Below, piece after piece: positions 38,031 to 46,627 of a DNA stretch of 64,000 nt. The notes beneath the pieces were generated by a model that saw only the letters and a list, made by a program, of their open reading frames with translations, was not told the DNA's origin and did not search any database. The position numbers were made by a program, and so were the translations under genes. The stretch is from Pseudomonas baltica. Its GTDB lineage: Bacteria; Pseudomonadota; Gammaproteobacteria; Pseudomonadales; Pseudomonadaceae. The stretch covers positions 24,896 through 88,895 of the forward strand of contig NZ_JACMYH010000009.1 of assembly GCF_014235765.1 (NCBI RefSeq), written 5' to 3'. Numbering within the stretch: the first letter of the stretch is position 1; the number at the start of each line of letters is the position of its first letter.

Positions 38031-38813
38031 CTACCGGCCTGATTCCTGCAGGCCGCTGCGACGCTGTGCGCGAGCGGTGCGTTGCACCGTCTGCCGTGCC
38101 TCGTCGAGCACGCCCTGCACATAAGTGATATGCAGGCTGGCCAGTTCACGTGCCTGCTCTGCCTGACCGCTCACGATGGCCTGAAACAGCTGGCGATGCT
38201 GTGCGATCAACTTGTCTCGGGTTTCCCCGCTGTGCCGGTGCATGCCTCCGATGTTCACCACCATGTTGCGCTTGAGCATGTCGAACAGACCGCGCACGGT
38301 ATGCAGCAACACCGCGTTGTGACTGGCTTCGGCAATCGCCAGGTGGAAGTTGGCATCGGCCACGCCCTCCTCTTCCCGCGTGGCGTCCTCGACTCGGCGG
38401 TAACAATCTTCCAGGACATCCATGGCCTGCCTCAATCGATCGCGATCGATCTCGGTGGCGCGCTGCGCTGCATAAAAGGCGCACGACGCCTCCAGGGTAT
38501 GACGAAACTCGAGCAGGTCGCGCTGGCTTTCCGGATTGCTTTCCAGCAACGCCAACAGCGGATCGCTGAAGGTCGAGCCGAGCGTGTGGCAGACGTAATT
38601 GCCCCCACCCTGACGACTGACCAACATGCCCTTGGCCACCAGCTTTTGGATGGCTTCACGCAACGAAGGCCGCGACACACCAAACTGCTCGGCCAGCGCC
38701 CGCTCGGCCGGCAAACGCTCGCCTGCCCTTAGCGTGCCCTCGAGAATCATGGCCTCCAGACGCTCGACGATGCCATCGGACAAACGCCGCTGACGGACTT
38801 GCTCAATACCCAT
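38031..38813 (-). CDS. lldR: GntR/FCD family regulator, probable lactate regulator LldR
   Basis: The 260-residue protein has an N-terminal winged helix (about 8-75; ERLPAERALAEQFGVSRPSLREAIQKL) and a C-terminal FCD ligand-binding domain with metal-binding Asp/His residues (ADANFHLAIAEASHN; HRHSGETRDKLIAQHRQLFQAI). It is divergent from lldP, and a perfect palindromic operator lies in the shared region, which points to lactate-responsive repression. GGAG lies six bases before the ATG at 38813. Confidence 0.88.
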   Translation of the reverse strand: MGIEQVRQRRLSDGIVERLEAMILEGTLRAGERLPAERALAEQFGVSRPSLREAIQKLVAKGMLVSRQGGGNYVCHTLGSTFSDPLLALLESNPESQRDLLEFRHTLEASCAFYAAQRATEIDRDRLRQAMDVLEDCYRRVEDATREEEGVADANFHLAIAEASHNAVLLHTVRGLFDMLKRNMVVNIGGMHRHSGETRDKLIAQHRQLFQAIVSGQAEQARELASLHITYVQGVLDEARQTVQRTARAQRRSGLQESGR

Positions 38814-38872
38814 GGGTGGCTCCAACACACGATCGCCCTGGCCGCACTCGACCAAAGTCATAGACAAGGAAA

Positions 38873-38901
38873 TTGACAGCCCCACGGCTGCGCCCTAACC
38901 T
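38873..38901 (+). promoter_or_regulatory. Sigma-70 promoter of lldP
   Basis: TTGACA, 17-base spacer, TAACCT. The predicted start point falls near 38908, about 11 bases before the operator. Confidence 0.6.
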
Positions 38902-38918
38902 GACCGGAACTTATTGTA

Positions 38919-38935
38919 AATTGGTATTACCAATT
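38919..38935. promoter_or_regulatory. LldR-type operator
   Basis: AATTGGTATTACCAATT is a perfect 17-base palindrome with the TGGT-N3-ACCA core bound by FadR/LldR-type GntR regulators. Its position just downstream of the lldP promoter fits repression by roadblock. Confidence 0.8.
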
Positions 38936-38992
38936 CCTGCAATACAGCGCCGTAGCGCCAAGCCTTCCAAAAAAAACAAGGGGCCTCAGTCT

Positions 38993-40693
38993 ATGCAAAC
39001 CTGGCAGCAGATCTACAACCCGCTCGGCAGCCTCGGGCTATCCGCCCTGGTAGCCGTCATACCCATCGTGTTCTTCTTCCTGGCGCTGGCCGTATTCCGC
39101 ATGAAGGGGCACGTCGCCGGCAGCATTACCCTGGCGCTGTCCATCGTACTGGCGATCTTCGCCTACGGCATGCCGGCCGACATGGCACTGGCGGCCGCCG
39201 GCTACGGCTTCATGTACGGGCTATGGCCGATTGCCTGGATCATCGTCGCCGCCGTGTTTTTGTACAAACTGACGGTCAAGAGCGGCCAGTTCGAGATCAT
39301 CCGCAGCTCGGTGCTGTCGATCACCGACGACCAGCGCCTGCAGGTATTGCTGATCGGCTTCTGCTTCGGCGCCTTCCTGGAAGGTGCCGCAGGCTTTGGC
39401 GCCCCGGTCGCCATCACTGCGGCCCTGCTGGTCGGCCTGGGCTTCAACCCGCTGTACGCGGCCGGCCTGTGCCTGATCGCCAACACCGCACCCGTGGCCT
39501 TCGGCGCATTGGGCATCCCGATCATCGTCGCAGGCCAGGTGACCGGCATCGACCCGTTTAAGATCGGCGCCATGACCGGCCGCCAACTGCCGTTGCTGTC
39601 GCTGATCGTACCGTTCTGGCTGGTGTTCATCATGGACGGCCTGCGCGGCGTCCGGGAAACCTGGCCGGCGGCACTGGTTGCAGGCCTGAGCTTCGCCATC
39701 GTGCAGTACCTGACCTCCAACTTCATCGGCCCGGAACTGCCCGACATCACCTCGGCACTCACCAGCATCGTCTGCCTGACGCTGTTCCTGAAAGTGTGGC
39801 AGCCCAAGCGCAGCGCCAGCACTGATCAAGTGGCCGTGAGCGGTGGTGCTGCCGTAATGGGTGGCGGACCTGCGGGCAAAACCTCGGCGGTGGGCGGCTC
39901 CACACCAACGCCCTACAGCCTGGGAGAGATCCTCAAGGCGTGGTCACCGTTCCTGATCCTGACCGTGCTGGTCACCATCTGGACCCTGAAGCCATTCAAA
40001 GCCATGTTCGCGCCGGGCGGCGCCATGTACAACTTCGTGTTCAACTTCGCCATCCCGCACCTGGACCAACTGGTGCTCAAGACCGCACCCATCGTCGCCA
40101 CAGCCACACCGATGCCCGCTGTGTTCAAGTTCGACCCCATCTCGGCCACCGGCACGGCGATTTTGTTCGCCGCGATCATCTCGATGATGGTGCTGCGCAT
40201 CGACATCAAGACCGCCTTGAAGACCTTCGGTGAAACCCTGTTCGAGCTGCGCTGGCCGATCCTGTCCATCGGCATGGTGCTGGCCTTCGCCTTCGTCACC
40301 AACTTCTCGGGCATGTCTTCCACCATGGCGCTGATCCTGGCGGGCACCGGCTCCGCGTTCCCGTTCTTCTCGCCGTTCCTGGGCTGGCTGGGTGTGTTCC
40401 TGACCGGCTCGGACACCTCGTCCAACGCCCTTTTCGGTTCGCTGCAGGCCACCACCGCACACCAGTTGGGCGTCAGCGACGTACTGATGGTGGCCGCCAA
40501 CTCCAGCGGCGGCGTGACCGGCAAGATGATCTCGCCGCAGTCCATCGCCGTCGCCTGCGCCGCCACCGGCCTGGTAGGCCGCGAGTCCGACCTGCTGCGT
40601 TTCACGCTCAAGCACAGCTTGTTGTTCGCCACCATCATCGGCTTGATCACCCTGGCGCAGGCCTACTGGTTCACCGGCATGCTGGTGCACTGA
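38993..40693 (+). CDS. lldP: L-lactate permease
   Basis: An inner-membrane lactate/proton symporter of the LctP family. The 566 residues form about 12-14 membrane segments. Family-conserved regions include GFCFGAFLEGAAGFGAPVAI, NTAPVAFGALGIPI, LTGSDTSSNALFGSLQ and SSGGVTGKMISPQSIAVA. The ATG at 38993 (MQTWQQIYN) is the family start. In many pseudomonads lldD and a D-lactate dehydrogenase gene follow; here they do not, so the permease is alone. Confidence 0.96.
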   Translation: MQTWQQIYNPLGSLGLSALVAVIPIVFFFLALAVFRMKGHVAGSITLALSIVLAIFAYGMPADMALAAAGYGFMYGLWPIAWIIVAAVFLYKLTVKSGQFEIIRSSVLSITDDQRLQVLLIGFCFGAFLEGAAGFGAPVAITAALLVGLGFNPLYAAGLCLIANTAPVAFGALGIPIIVAGQVTGIDPFKIGAMTGRQLPLLSLIVPFWLVFIMDGLRGVRETWPAALVAGLSFAIVQYLTSNFIGPELPDITSALTSIVCLTLFLKVWQPKRSASTDQVAVSGGAAVMGGGPAGKTSAVGGSTPTPYSLGEILKAWSPFLILTVLVTIWTLKPFKAMFAPGGAMYNFVFNFAIPHLDQLVLKTAPIVATATPMPAVFKFDPISATGTAILFAAIISMMVLRIDIKTALKTFGETLFELRWPILSIGMVLAFAFVTNFSGMSSTMALILAGTGSAFPFFSPFLGWLGVFLTGSDTSSNALFGSLQATTAHQLGVSDVLMVAANSSGGVTGKMISPQSIAVACAATGLVGRESDLLRFTLKHSLLFATIIGLITLAQAYWFTGMLVH

Positions 40694-40728
40694 TCCCTGG
40701 TCGATATGCGTCCAACACACCCAACATA

Positions 40729-40749
40729 GGGGCGATGTCGCCCCCTTTT
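40729..40749 (+). terminator. Intrinsic terminator after lldP
   Basis: Stem GGGGCGA/TCGCCCC with a very short loop, followed by CCTTTT. It lies 36 bases beyond the lldP stop, confirming that the transcription unit ends here. Confidence 0.65.
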
Positions 40750-40909
40750 GGTGCTAACTGAATTTATTTACATCCCCACACGTTTTCGACAGAACCCCTG
40801 CAAAAGGGCGAAGTCCATTCATCAGGCCCGCAAGCAATTGGGCTATTTCTGACTGCGGACGCCGATCCTACCGAGGAGCGCCGAGTCCACCTTGAGTAAG
40901 GAGATTCTT

Positions 40910-41182
40910 ATGAAGCGTACCTATCTGTCCGGCCTGATCGTAGCCTCCGCCCTGATCGCATCCCCTGTGTTCGCCGCTGACGACCTGTGCGAAGTGAACA
41001 TGCAGAAGCTGAACGACGCCAAGACCACCTCGATGCAGCTCGGCGACCCAGCCAAGAGCCAATACGACGACGCGTACAAAGCCGCCATGGCCGCCCACGC
41101 TGCCAAGGACGAAAAAGCCTGCATCTCGCACTCCACCGACGCCATGAACATCTTGATGGATGCTCAGAAAAGCAAAGGCTGA
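40910..41182 (+). CDS. Small secreted protein of unknown function
   Basis: A 90-residue protein with a clear signal peptide (MKRTYLSGLIVASALIASPVFA, cleavage before ADD) and a mature helical domain of about 68 residues with two cysteines (DLCEVN and KACISH), likely disulfide-bonded in the periplasm. It starts at 40910 with a textbook AAGGAG six bases upstream. I do not recognise the family. It is the last core gene before ssrA. Confidence 0.75.
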   Translation: MKRTYLSGLIVASALIASPVFAADDLCEVNMQKLNDAKTTSMQLGDPAKSQYDDAYKAAMAAHAAKDEKACISHSTDAMNILMDAQKSKG

Positions 41183-41260
41183 TCGCCAAGCCAACCATGG
41201 GGTTGGCCTGACGCCGCAAAATGACGTAGACTACGTCTCCCCTGCCTAACCGCAGGGACT

Positions 41261-41653
41261 GGGGCCGATTAGGATTCGACGCCGGTTGCGAAACTCTAGG
41301 TGCATGCCGACTTGGTAACAGAAGTCGTAAATCAACTGTTGCAACTTTCTATAGTTGCCAATGACGAAACCTACGAGGGCCAAGCTCTCGCTGCCTAACG
41401 GTAGCTGAGCCGCTCTTCTGGCTACTTCGGTGCCAGCGATCATCAGGGGATGCCTGTAAACCCAAAGTGATCGTCACGCAGAACAGGATCGTCGTGTAGC
41501 ACGCTGTGGGCAAAGCGACTAAAACTTACACAGCTCGTCCAATGCACCCTGCCAGTCGGGCGGCTGCGGATTAACTCAGTAGACACGGCTAAGCATGTAG
41601 TACCGACAGCGGAGTACTGGCGGACGGGGGTTCAAATCCCCCCGGCTCCACCA
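41261..41653 (+). ncRNA. ssrA: tmRNA (transfer-messenger RNA)
   Basis: A 393-base RNA that rescues stalled ribosomes. The 5' end GGGGCCG pairs with CGGCTCC at the 3' end, followed by an encoded CCA; the T arm is GGGGGTTCAAATCCCCC. The tag frame is at about 41360-41398 and codes ANDETYEGQALAA then TAA, beginning with the usual AND(E/D) and ending with the proteolysis signal ALAA. The 3' end is a common phage and island attachment site, and foreign DNA begins directly after it. Confidence 0.96.
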
Positions 41654-41670
41654 AACAAGCGTTACAAATC

Positions 41671-41703
41671 AGGCACTTAGCGATTATCGCAAGTGCCTTT
41701 TTT
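41671..41703 (+). terminator. Intrinsic terminator of ssrA
   Basis: Stem GGCACTT/AAGTGCC with inner GCGAT/ATCGC pairs, followed by six T. It lies 18 bases after the tmRNA CCA end. Confidence 0.85.
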
Positions 41704-42203
41704 GTGTCCAAAAGGGCTGTTTAGGCTCAGGAATGCCAGCCTTATGACAGGCTGGCTATCGACCAGACTGGAGCATGTGGTCAGTCAGAGCTAAAAACGC
41801 AGGCTGTGGAGTTGAGGCCTCTGGGGCCACTAAATTCACATCATGATAGGATGATGCGCGCGTCAAAACCGGTGGTTAAACCGAACGTTTTACCGCGTTC
41901 TGTTGCTGAAAGACAATGGATGGAGTCAAATTGGTAGAGGAAGCACGCTGATCAGTATTTCGATAAATTCCTCAACCATCAATTATTTAGATCCGTCGGT
42001 TCAATGCCGTTCAGCGCGAAGCCGTCCGGGCCATAGGAGAAACGTAGGCATAGTAACGACTTTATAAGGCCTATGAAAATTTGCACATTGACTGTTGTTT
42101 TGTTGCTCGTGTACTGGTTAGATCCGCCTGCCAGGCGACAGGAGACGTAATCAGGGCTGTCAGATCAGGTTCAACCGTCCAAGGAAAAAAGGAGTGATTT
42201 TCC
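41704..42203 (+). other. Island/prophage left border region, no intact gene
   Basis: 500 bases after the ssrA terminator with no convincing gene. A short frame near 41960-42035 (ADQYFDKFLNHQLF...) may be a gene remnant but is not identifiable. The last 20 bases hold a strong AAGGAG for the next gene. A second copy of the tmRNA 3' end was not found inside the window. Confidence 0.5.
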
Positions 42204-43760
42204 ATGCGAAACATAGGATCGGCTGGGGAAGGATACTTTTGCGCATGGTGCTCCTCTGCAGGCTTAACAGCAAATAAATCGGTATCCGACGAGCATGGCT
42301 GGGACATCCTCATTGAATTGGATGATCCTAATGTCATTGACGACCCACTTACGATGCACGAAGGCGTAACCGAAGTTAAGGTACAGATTAAGTCTACCGA
42401 TACGAACAAGCAGTATGTAGATGTAGAACTTTCAAACTTAAGAAAAATGGCCACCTCTGTCTTGCCAACTTTCTACATATTGATACAATTTGAGAAACAT
42501 GAAACTCCTTCTCGCGTATATATTAGACACGTAGATAAGGAATTGATAAGCGAAATCTTAAAAAAAATCACAGCACTCAAAGCCAAAGAAGCAAACCCAA
42601 AACTTAACAAGAAGACAATGCGTATCAACTTCAGCGAAGAGATAATCCCGCTAACGCCTTCACAGCTTAAGTCTAGACTTAAAACTTATCTCGGCACCTC
42701 GGCAATAACTTATACAGCTGAAAAAACTCGACACTTGGCATCTGCAGGCTTCGAAAAAAATTTGTTTCAAGTCGACTTCAAAATCTCATCTCCAGACCAA
42801 TTACAAAACCTGCTAGATGCGTCACTGGGCAAAAAAATAGATGTAGCTGTCGATGATCTGAATGGGCACGCCATCCGATTCGGTCAACGTTCTCCTTTCC
42901 CAAAATTATCAGCATCAAACGCAGTACTTCAAATCCTATCCGTAGTACCTGACGACAGTGGGCGAGTCACATTTAAAAACATAAAGACAGGATCGTCCTT
43001 TTCGTTTTTAGCAGATCTATACGTCGGAATTAACTCACTTCTACCTGCTGAGCACCGAAAAATAAGGATAGATGCGAGATTGTTTGAAATAATTTTGCGC
43101 TTAGAACAGCACTCAATGCATCTATCTACCAATCTCGATCCTACTACCCCCCTATGCTCAGATGACTTACTCAAGACGTTCAAGGCCTTTCATATGCTAT
43201 GGAAACCAGTGAATGTAGCGCTGAGCTTAGACTTCTATTCAAAAGAAATAAAATTCACATTAAACTCTCCATGTGGATTCCAAAATTTTTCGCACGAAAT
43301 AAATATTCTATCCAAAATTTCAAAAATAAAGCACTGCTTTGATATAGATAGAAAAATTGAAATATCACTGACTGAAATCAACTCAAAAATAAGATCCATA
43401 CATCTCTTTCATCAAGTACTATTCGAAACTTCGAATGATGCCTTTCTTACCTATGCAGCGGATGATGGACCACCCCTCGAAACTGAAGTAGATTGCTTTT
43501 ATGTGGCCAGCTTAAGCATAGGGGATTATTTGTTTGTAGACGTCATCGTTGCCAGTGGTCTTATAGAAGAGCATACAGACGACAGTAGGCGCATCAAAAT
43601 TTGTGCCAGAGAAAGCGTTTACAGAGCTTATTACGCTTCAGCTTTCGATTCATCTGAAATCACTGCGGAGCTCGAGGCTGCAATTGCAAGTTACAAGTCG
43701 GAACGAATTGCCATGGATTTCTCACCCGTATTTTTTAGACATCTCGCCAAGGGTCTATAG
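42204..43760 (+). CDS. PD-(D/E)XK nuclease-like protein (DUF4365-like N-terminus), unknown system
   Basis: A 518-residue protein in strikingly AT-rich DNA with many AAA/ATA/TTT codons, unlike its neighbours, so probably acquired. Residues 5-110 resemble DUF4365-type nuclease folds: Glu9 in GEGYF, Asp34 in HGWDI, then VQIKST with Gln61 and Lys63, followed by a helix and a strand FYILIQF. The remaining 400 residues are not recognised. AAGGAG lies nine bases before the ATG. It is the only plus-strand gene at this end of the prophage, between ssrA and the end of the tail module, a typical cargo position. A defence or restriction role is inference. Confidence 0.7.
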   Translation: MRNIGSAGEGYFCAWCSSAGLTANKSVSDEHGWDILIELDDPNVIDDPLTMHEGVTEVKVQIKSTDTNKQYVDVELSNLRKMATSVLPTFYILIQFEKHETPSRVYIRHVDKELISEILKKITALKAKEANPKLNKKTMRINFSEEIIPLTPSQLKSRLKTYLGTSAITYTAEKTRHLASAGFEKNLFQVDFKISSPDQLQNLLDASLGKKIDVAVDDLNGHAIRFGQRSPFPKLSASNAVLQILSVVPDDSGRVTFKNIKTGSSFSFLADLYVGINSLLPAEHRKIRIDARLFEIILRLEQHSMHLSTNLDPTTPLCSDDLLKTFKAFHMLWKPVNVALSLDFYSKEIKFTLNSPCGFQNFSHEINILSKISKIKHCFDIDRKIEISLTEINSKIRSIHLFHQVLFETSNDAFLTYAADDGPPLETEVDCFYVASLSIGDYLFVDVIVASGLIEEHTDDSRRIKICARESVYRAYYASAFDSSEITAELEAAIASYKSERIAMDFSPVFFRHLAKGL

Positions 43761-44104
43761 AAGGGCTCATGGCTGTATCCCTCTAAACGTAGAAGGGGCC
43801 ACTTTAGCATAGCGGGGCCTTGTCCAAATTACTCCGCAGTCTATCAAGCTTAGTGTCTGCTGATAGATAGAATGACCATTCTTGGCGCCCACTGGCAAGC
43901 GCCCAAGCTTGCTTGTGTTGATAATGCTGATCAAGTCGGACTGGTGACTGGAAAACTGCACAGCCAGCTTCCAGGTGTGGTTGGCTTCCTGCTAGTGCTA
44001 GCCGCACGGGAACCCGTAGGGCAATGATCAACACAGCGCCGACCCGCCGTAGCGCCGTCCGTTGCATTGGCGGTACGCAACGCTCAAAACATCGAGACCT
44101 TAAG
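43761..44104. other. Convergent intergenic region, no gene seen
   Basis: 344 bases between the cargo gene and the last tail-module gene. No supported frame and no classical terminator hairpin with a T run were seen. It could contain a decayed phage or island border. Confidence 0.4.
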
Positions 44105-44701
44105 TCAATTGACGCTGTAAAAGTAGTCACGGTACGGCTGAACAACAGCATCCTTGGTCAGGTTGAGATTCATCAGCCTCAATTTGCCAACGCCCCCCAA
44201 GCCCTGGAATCGAATCCATACCCTTTTCGTATCTGCACCGGTGGTGAACTTGAGCGACCAACGAGTCTCGGTGGCAGCCGCCGCGAATCGCATAGACGCG
44301 AGGTTGGTACCAGGGAAAGCATGACCTGCGCCATCATCTGCCCCGGTGTTGATCTGCACCTGCGGGTAGTTCCCGGTAAAGCTCGCAGCCCTGGTACCGC
44401 TGACAATGTAGGTCGTGGACGGCTCGACAGGCAAACCTGAGGCGGCGTCGTTCGAAGTGGTGAAGTTGCTGAAATCACCAGAGACCCCGTTGTACTCGAC
44501 GAAGGGATTGCCGCCGTTGAACCCCGCTTCTGTCTTCCGCACGTAGCGGGGATCAGCCGACCACCCAGCAAGGTCGGCCGCGAACTTGTAGTTCGGGATC
44601 AGCTGCAGTCCGCGGCGATCCTCTTTGCTGGCAATGACGCCTTGAATCGACGCTCTGCTGCCCGGCCCTGCAATGATTCCATTGCCCGCCGTGACAGTCA
44701 T
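44105..44701 (-). CDS. Phage tail-fibre accessory protein, CBM-like
   Basis: A 198-residue protein whose N-terminus (TVTAGNGIIAGPGSRASIQGVIAS) looks like a short particle-binding part. The rest resembles a jelly-roll carbohydrate-binding module: NYKFAADLAGWS near residue 37 and TKRVWIRFQGLGGVGKLRLMNLNL near 165. It shares this style with the two modules in the J-like protein upstream. It overlaps the preceding 76-residue gene by four bases (ATGA). It is the last gene of the tail module. Exact function is not known. Confidence 0.65.
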   Translation of the reverse strand: MTVTAGNGIIAGPGSRASIQGVIASKEDRRGLQLIPNYKFAADLAGWSADPRYVRKTEAGFNGGNPFVEYNGVSGDFSNFTTSNDAASGLPVEPSTTYIVSGTRAASFTGNYPQVQINTGADDGAGHAFPGTNLASMRFAAAATETRWSLKFTTGADTKRVWIRFQGLGGVGKLRLMNLNLTKDAVVQPYRDYFYSVN

Positions 44702-44928
44702 AGTTCGTCGGTCTCATAAACAGCGTTGCCGGTTGGAGTGACCCGGAAGCGGCCGCGCCCCAGCCACAACGCCTGACAGCCGGTCTCGGTGAAAGTGAAG
44801 GCAGGAACCCACGTATCACCCGCCTGTTTCTCGACGACGACCGTGCCGGATTTGACTACAGCGGTTATCACGACCGGTGAATTGGAGAGACGCCAAGGGA
44901 AAACATTTTGAACGGTGTATGCAGCCAT
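44698..44928 (-). CDS. Small phage protein of the tail-end module
   Basis: A 76-residue beta-rich protein (MAAYTVQNVFPWRLSNSPVVITAVV...) with an aromatic-rich first half and FRVTPTGNAVYETDEL at the end. It has no recognised domain. It is coupled by ATGA overlap to the following 198-residue gene and follows the lysozyme-like gene. A structural or decoration role is plausible from location only. Confidence 0.65.
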   Translation of the reverse strand: MAAYTVQNVFPWRLSNSPVVITAVVKSGTVVVEKQAGDTWVPAFTFTETGCQALWLGRGRFRVTPTGNAVYETDEL

Positions 44929-44999
44929 GGTTGTCACCTTTGGAAAGCCGCGCAGCGCAGCGCGTGATGGTTGTTCGATTTCAGCTCGAAGGCAGGGAG

Positions 45000-45467
45000 T
45001 CAGGCCAGCGCACTGAGCGCATTGGCGTGACATTCGGGCCACTTCTCCGGGTGCGGCTTGCCGGGACGCCAGGTGCGGGCGTAAAGGCTCCATGCCGCCG
45101 ATTGCTCGGTCAACGCCGGCAGAGGCTTCGGATCGCTCCACAGCAGCAGTCGGGCGAACACGACCGCCAGCACGTCGTCAGTCTCCAAGGCTGCCCACAC
45201 CTTGGAGCGCTGGAATGGCACACCCCGCTGCAGGCAGATCGCTGCGGCGTAGGAGGTGGTGGCCGGGTGCTCCATCACACCCTTCACGCCGCCGTCCCGC
45301 TCGAACTGCCAGAACCCTCGCGCTGGGCCATTGCCGTACTGGCGGCGGGCGAGGAATCCGGACTCTTGCAGGCCGATAGCAATGATCATGGTCATGGCGC
45401 GGCAGCCTGCCATCTTCGCGGGCAGAAGGCCCAGGGCCTGCCGGATGGTTTCAATCGGGATGTTCAT
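45000..45467 (-). CDS. Lysozyme-like phage protein (putative endolysin)
   Basis: A 155-residue protein with a lysozyme/transglycosylase-like pattern: a candidate catalytic Glu near residue 35 in AIGLQESGF, followed by RRQYGNGPARGFWQFERDGGVKGVM and a Trp-rich end (AAWSLYARTWRPGKPHPEKW). No signal peptide is apparent, so a holin would be needed. The holin and spanins lie 15 kb away upstream of the terminase region. Its place after the fibre genes also allows a tail-associated wall-degrading role. Confidence 0.6.
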   Translation of the reverse strand: MNIPIETIRQALGLLPAKMAGCRAMTMIIAIGLQESGFLARRQYGNGPARGFWQFERDGGVKGVMEHPATTSYAAAICLQRGVPFQRSKVWAALETDDVLAVVFARLLLWSDPKPLPALTEQSAAWSLYARTWRPGKPHPEKWPECHANALSALA

Positions 45468-45487
45468 GGTTTCGCTTTCCTGCAGGC

Positions 45488-45513
45488 GTAAAAAAGCCCG
45501 CTCGAGGCGGGCA
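45488..45513 (-). terminator. Intrinsic terminator within the tail-end module
   Basis: Minus-strand stem GCCCGCC/GGCGGGC-type (GCCCGCCTCGAGCGGGC) followed by six T. It lies between the 75-residue gene and the lysozyme-like gene. Confidence 0.75.
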
Positions 45514-45529
45514 TGTGGACTGTTGGGTT

Positions 45530-45757
45530 TTACTCAGCAGTGGGCGATTCGGCCGGTGCTGAAGGCTCCGGCACGGCCTTGCTGCTGATCGTCACTTTGG
45601 CGCTGTAGCTGGAGAGCAGCTGCGCGGTGCGGATCGACGACTGGGGGAAGGACTGCAGGATCTCCCGCGCTTTGGCGTCCGCTTCGGCTTCGGTGGCGTA
45701 TTCCACTTGGTTGTTGGGGTCGTACGAGTTCGCACCGTTGATGACGATGTAAGGCAT
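45530..45757 (-). CDS. Small phage protein, unknown
   Basis: A 75-residue protein (MPYIVINGANSYDPNNQVEYATEAEADAKAREIL...) with a short conserved-looking N-terminus, a central helix and a Pro/Ala-rich tail. It follows the fibre-accessory gene and ends at an intrinsic terminator. No family is recognised; such small genes are common after lambda-type tail fibre genes in Pseudomonas prophages. Confidence 0.65.
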   Translation of the reverse strand: MPYIVINGANSYDPNNQVEYATEAEADAKAREILQSFPQSSIRTAQLLSSYSAKVTISSKAVPEPSAPAESPTAE

Positions 45758-45799
45758 GGTGTATCTCCAGATGAAGGCCGCTCAATGACGGCCAGGTAT

Positions 45800-46627
45800 T
45801 TAATTGAAAGGAAATGGCAGGTTTGATGTGCGTGTTACCAACGCGACAGGCATCCGATCAAAGACCATCGCATAATATCCGACGAGTTGGCCGCCCGCCT
45901 GAGTAGAGGGTGAGCCGCCGGCGGGTCCAAACATGAATTGAACCCCCCCGACATAACCACCAGCACCTTCAATTACGCTATAGCCCAGCGAGCTACTATT
46001 ATCTACCACAGCGGCGTTGCGGCTAAATGGCAGATGCACTGCATACTCTTCTCCTCCCAGCGGTATGCGAACTTTTGAATACTGAATTGAGGGATAAGTC
46101 CCTTTGATCAATTCATTGTTGCCGCCTGCATAGGCGGTCAAATACGAACTTCCTTGTTGCGTGCCTGGTCCCGGCGGCGTCACTTGAGCGATAACGTTTA
46201 GCGGCACCATATATGAGTTGAACGTAATAGCGCCGGTTGCAACATTTCGGCAACGCAGCCTGGGACCAGATCCCATTTCGCGCATCTGGTCAAACGCATA
46301 TACCTTCGTCGACGCGGAAGCGTTTCCGAAGATGTACGTTCTGGTATTGCCCGAGGCGCTGACGCCATTCAGGCAACCGTCACCTACGAGAAACAGCATG
46401 GGCGCTACGCAGTCAGGCACCGTAAAGGTCCACTGCTGATCCCCGCTGCCTGGTGCATCATCGGCCCAGCTTGTCCCTTGGGACGGGTCAAGATTAAGGG
46501 AGCGTATGCGTTTCCTTGGCCATATCTCACCCTGCGTCAGATACCCGCTTTTGACCAGGCCGTATGTGATTTTTTCGCTGTCGAGCAAAATGGTGCCGTC
46601 TAGCTTCCTGACTTTAAGTCCAGCCAT
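45800..46627 (-). CDS. Phage tail-fibre accessory protein
   Basis: A 275-residue protein starting MAGLKVRKLDGTILLDSEKITYGLVKSG, with Gly/Ser/Thr-rich beta sequence throughout. It begins on the stop codon of the preceding gene (TGATG), so the two are coupled. Both share the MAGL(K/I) opening, suggesting related attachment to the tail tip. It probably contributes to receptor binding; this is inferred from location downstream of the J-like gene. Confidence 0.65.
   Translation of the reverse strand: MAGLKVRKLDGTILLDSEKITYGLVKSGYLTQGEIWPRKRIRSLNLDPSQGTSWADDAPGSGDQQWTFTVPDCVAPMLFLVGDGCLNGVSASGNTRTYIFGNASASTKVYAFDQMREMGSGPRLRCRNVATGAITFNSYMVPLNVIAQVTPPGPGTQQGSSYLTAYAGGNNELIKGTYPSIQYSKVRIPLGGEEYAVHLPFSRNAAVVDNSSSLGYSVIEGAGGYVGGVQFMFGPAGGSPSTQAGGQLVGYYAMVFDRMPVALVTRTSNLPFPFN

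Noticed and set aside
41958..42036. Short plus frame (ADQYFDKFLNHQLF...) as a transposase or gene remnant
   Set aside because: Too short and without a diagnostic motif; recorded only as part of the border region.
42071..42454. Small minus-strand frame at the start of the AT-rich cargo gene, as a possible antitoxin
   Set aside because: Mostly antisense to the cargo gene, with no ribosome-binding site and Ser/Thr-rich shadow composition.
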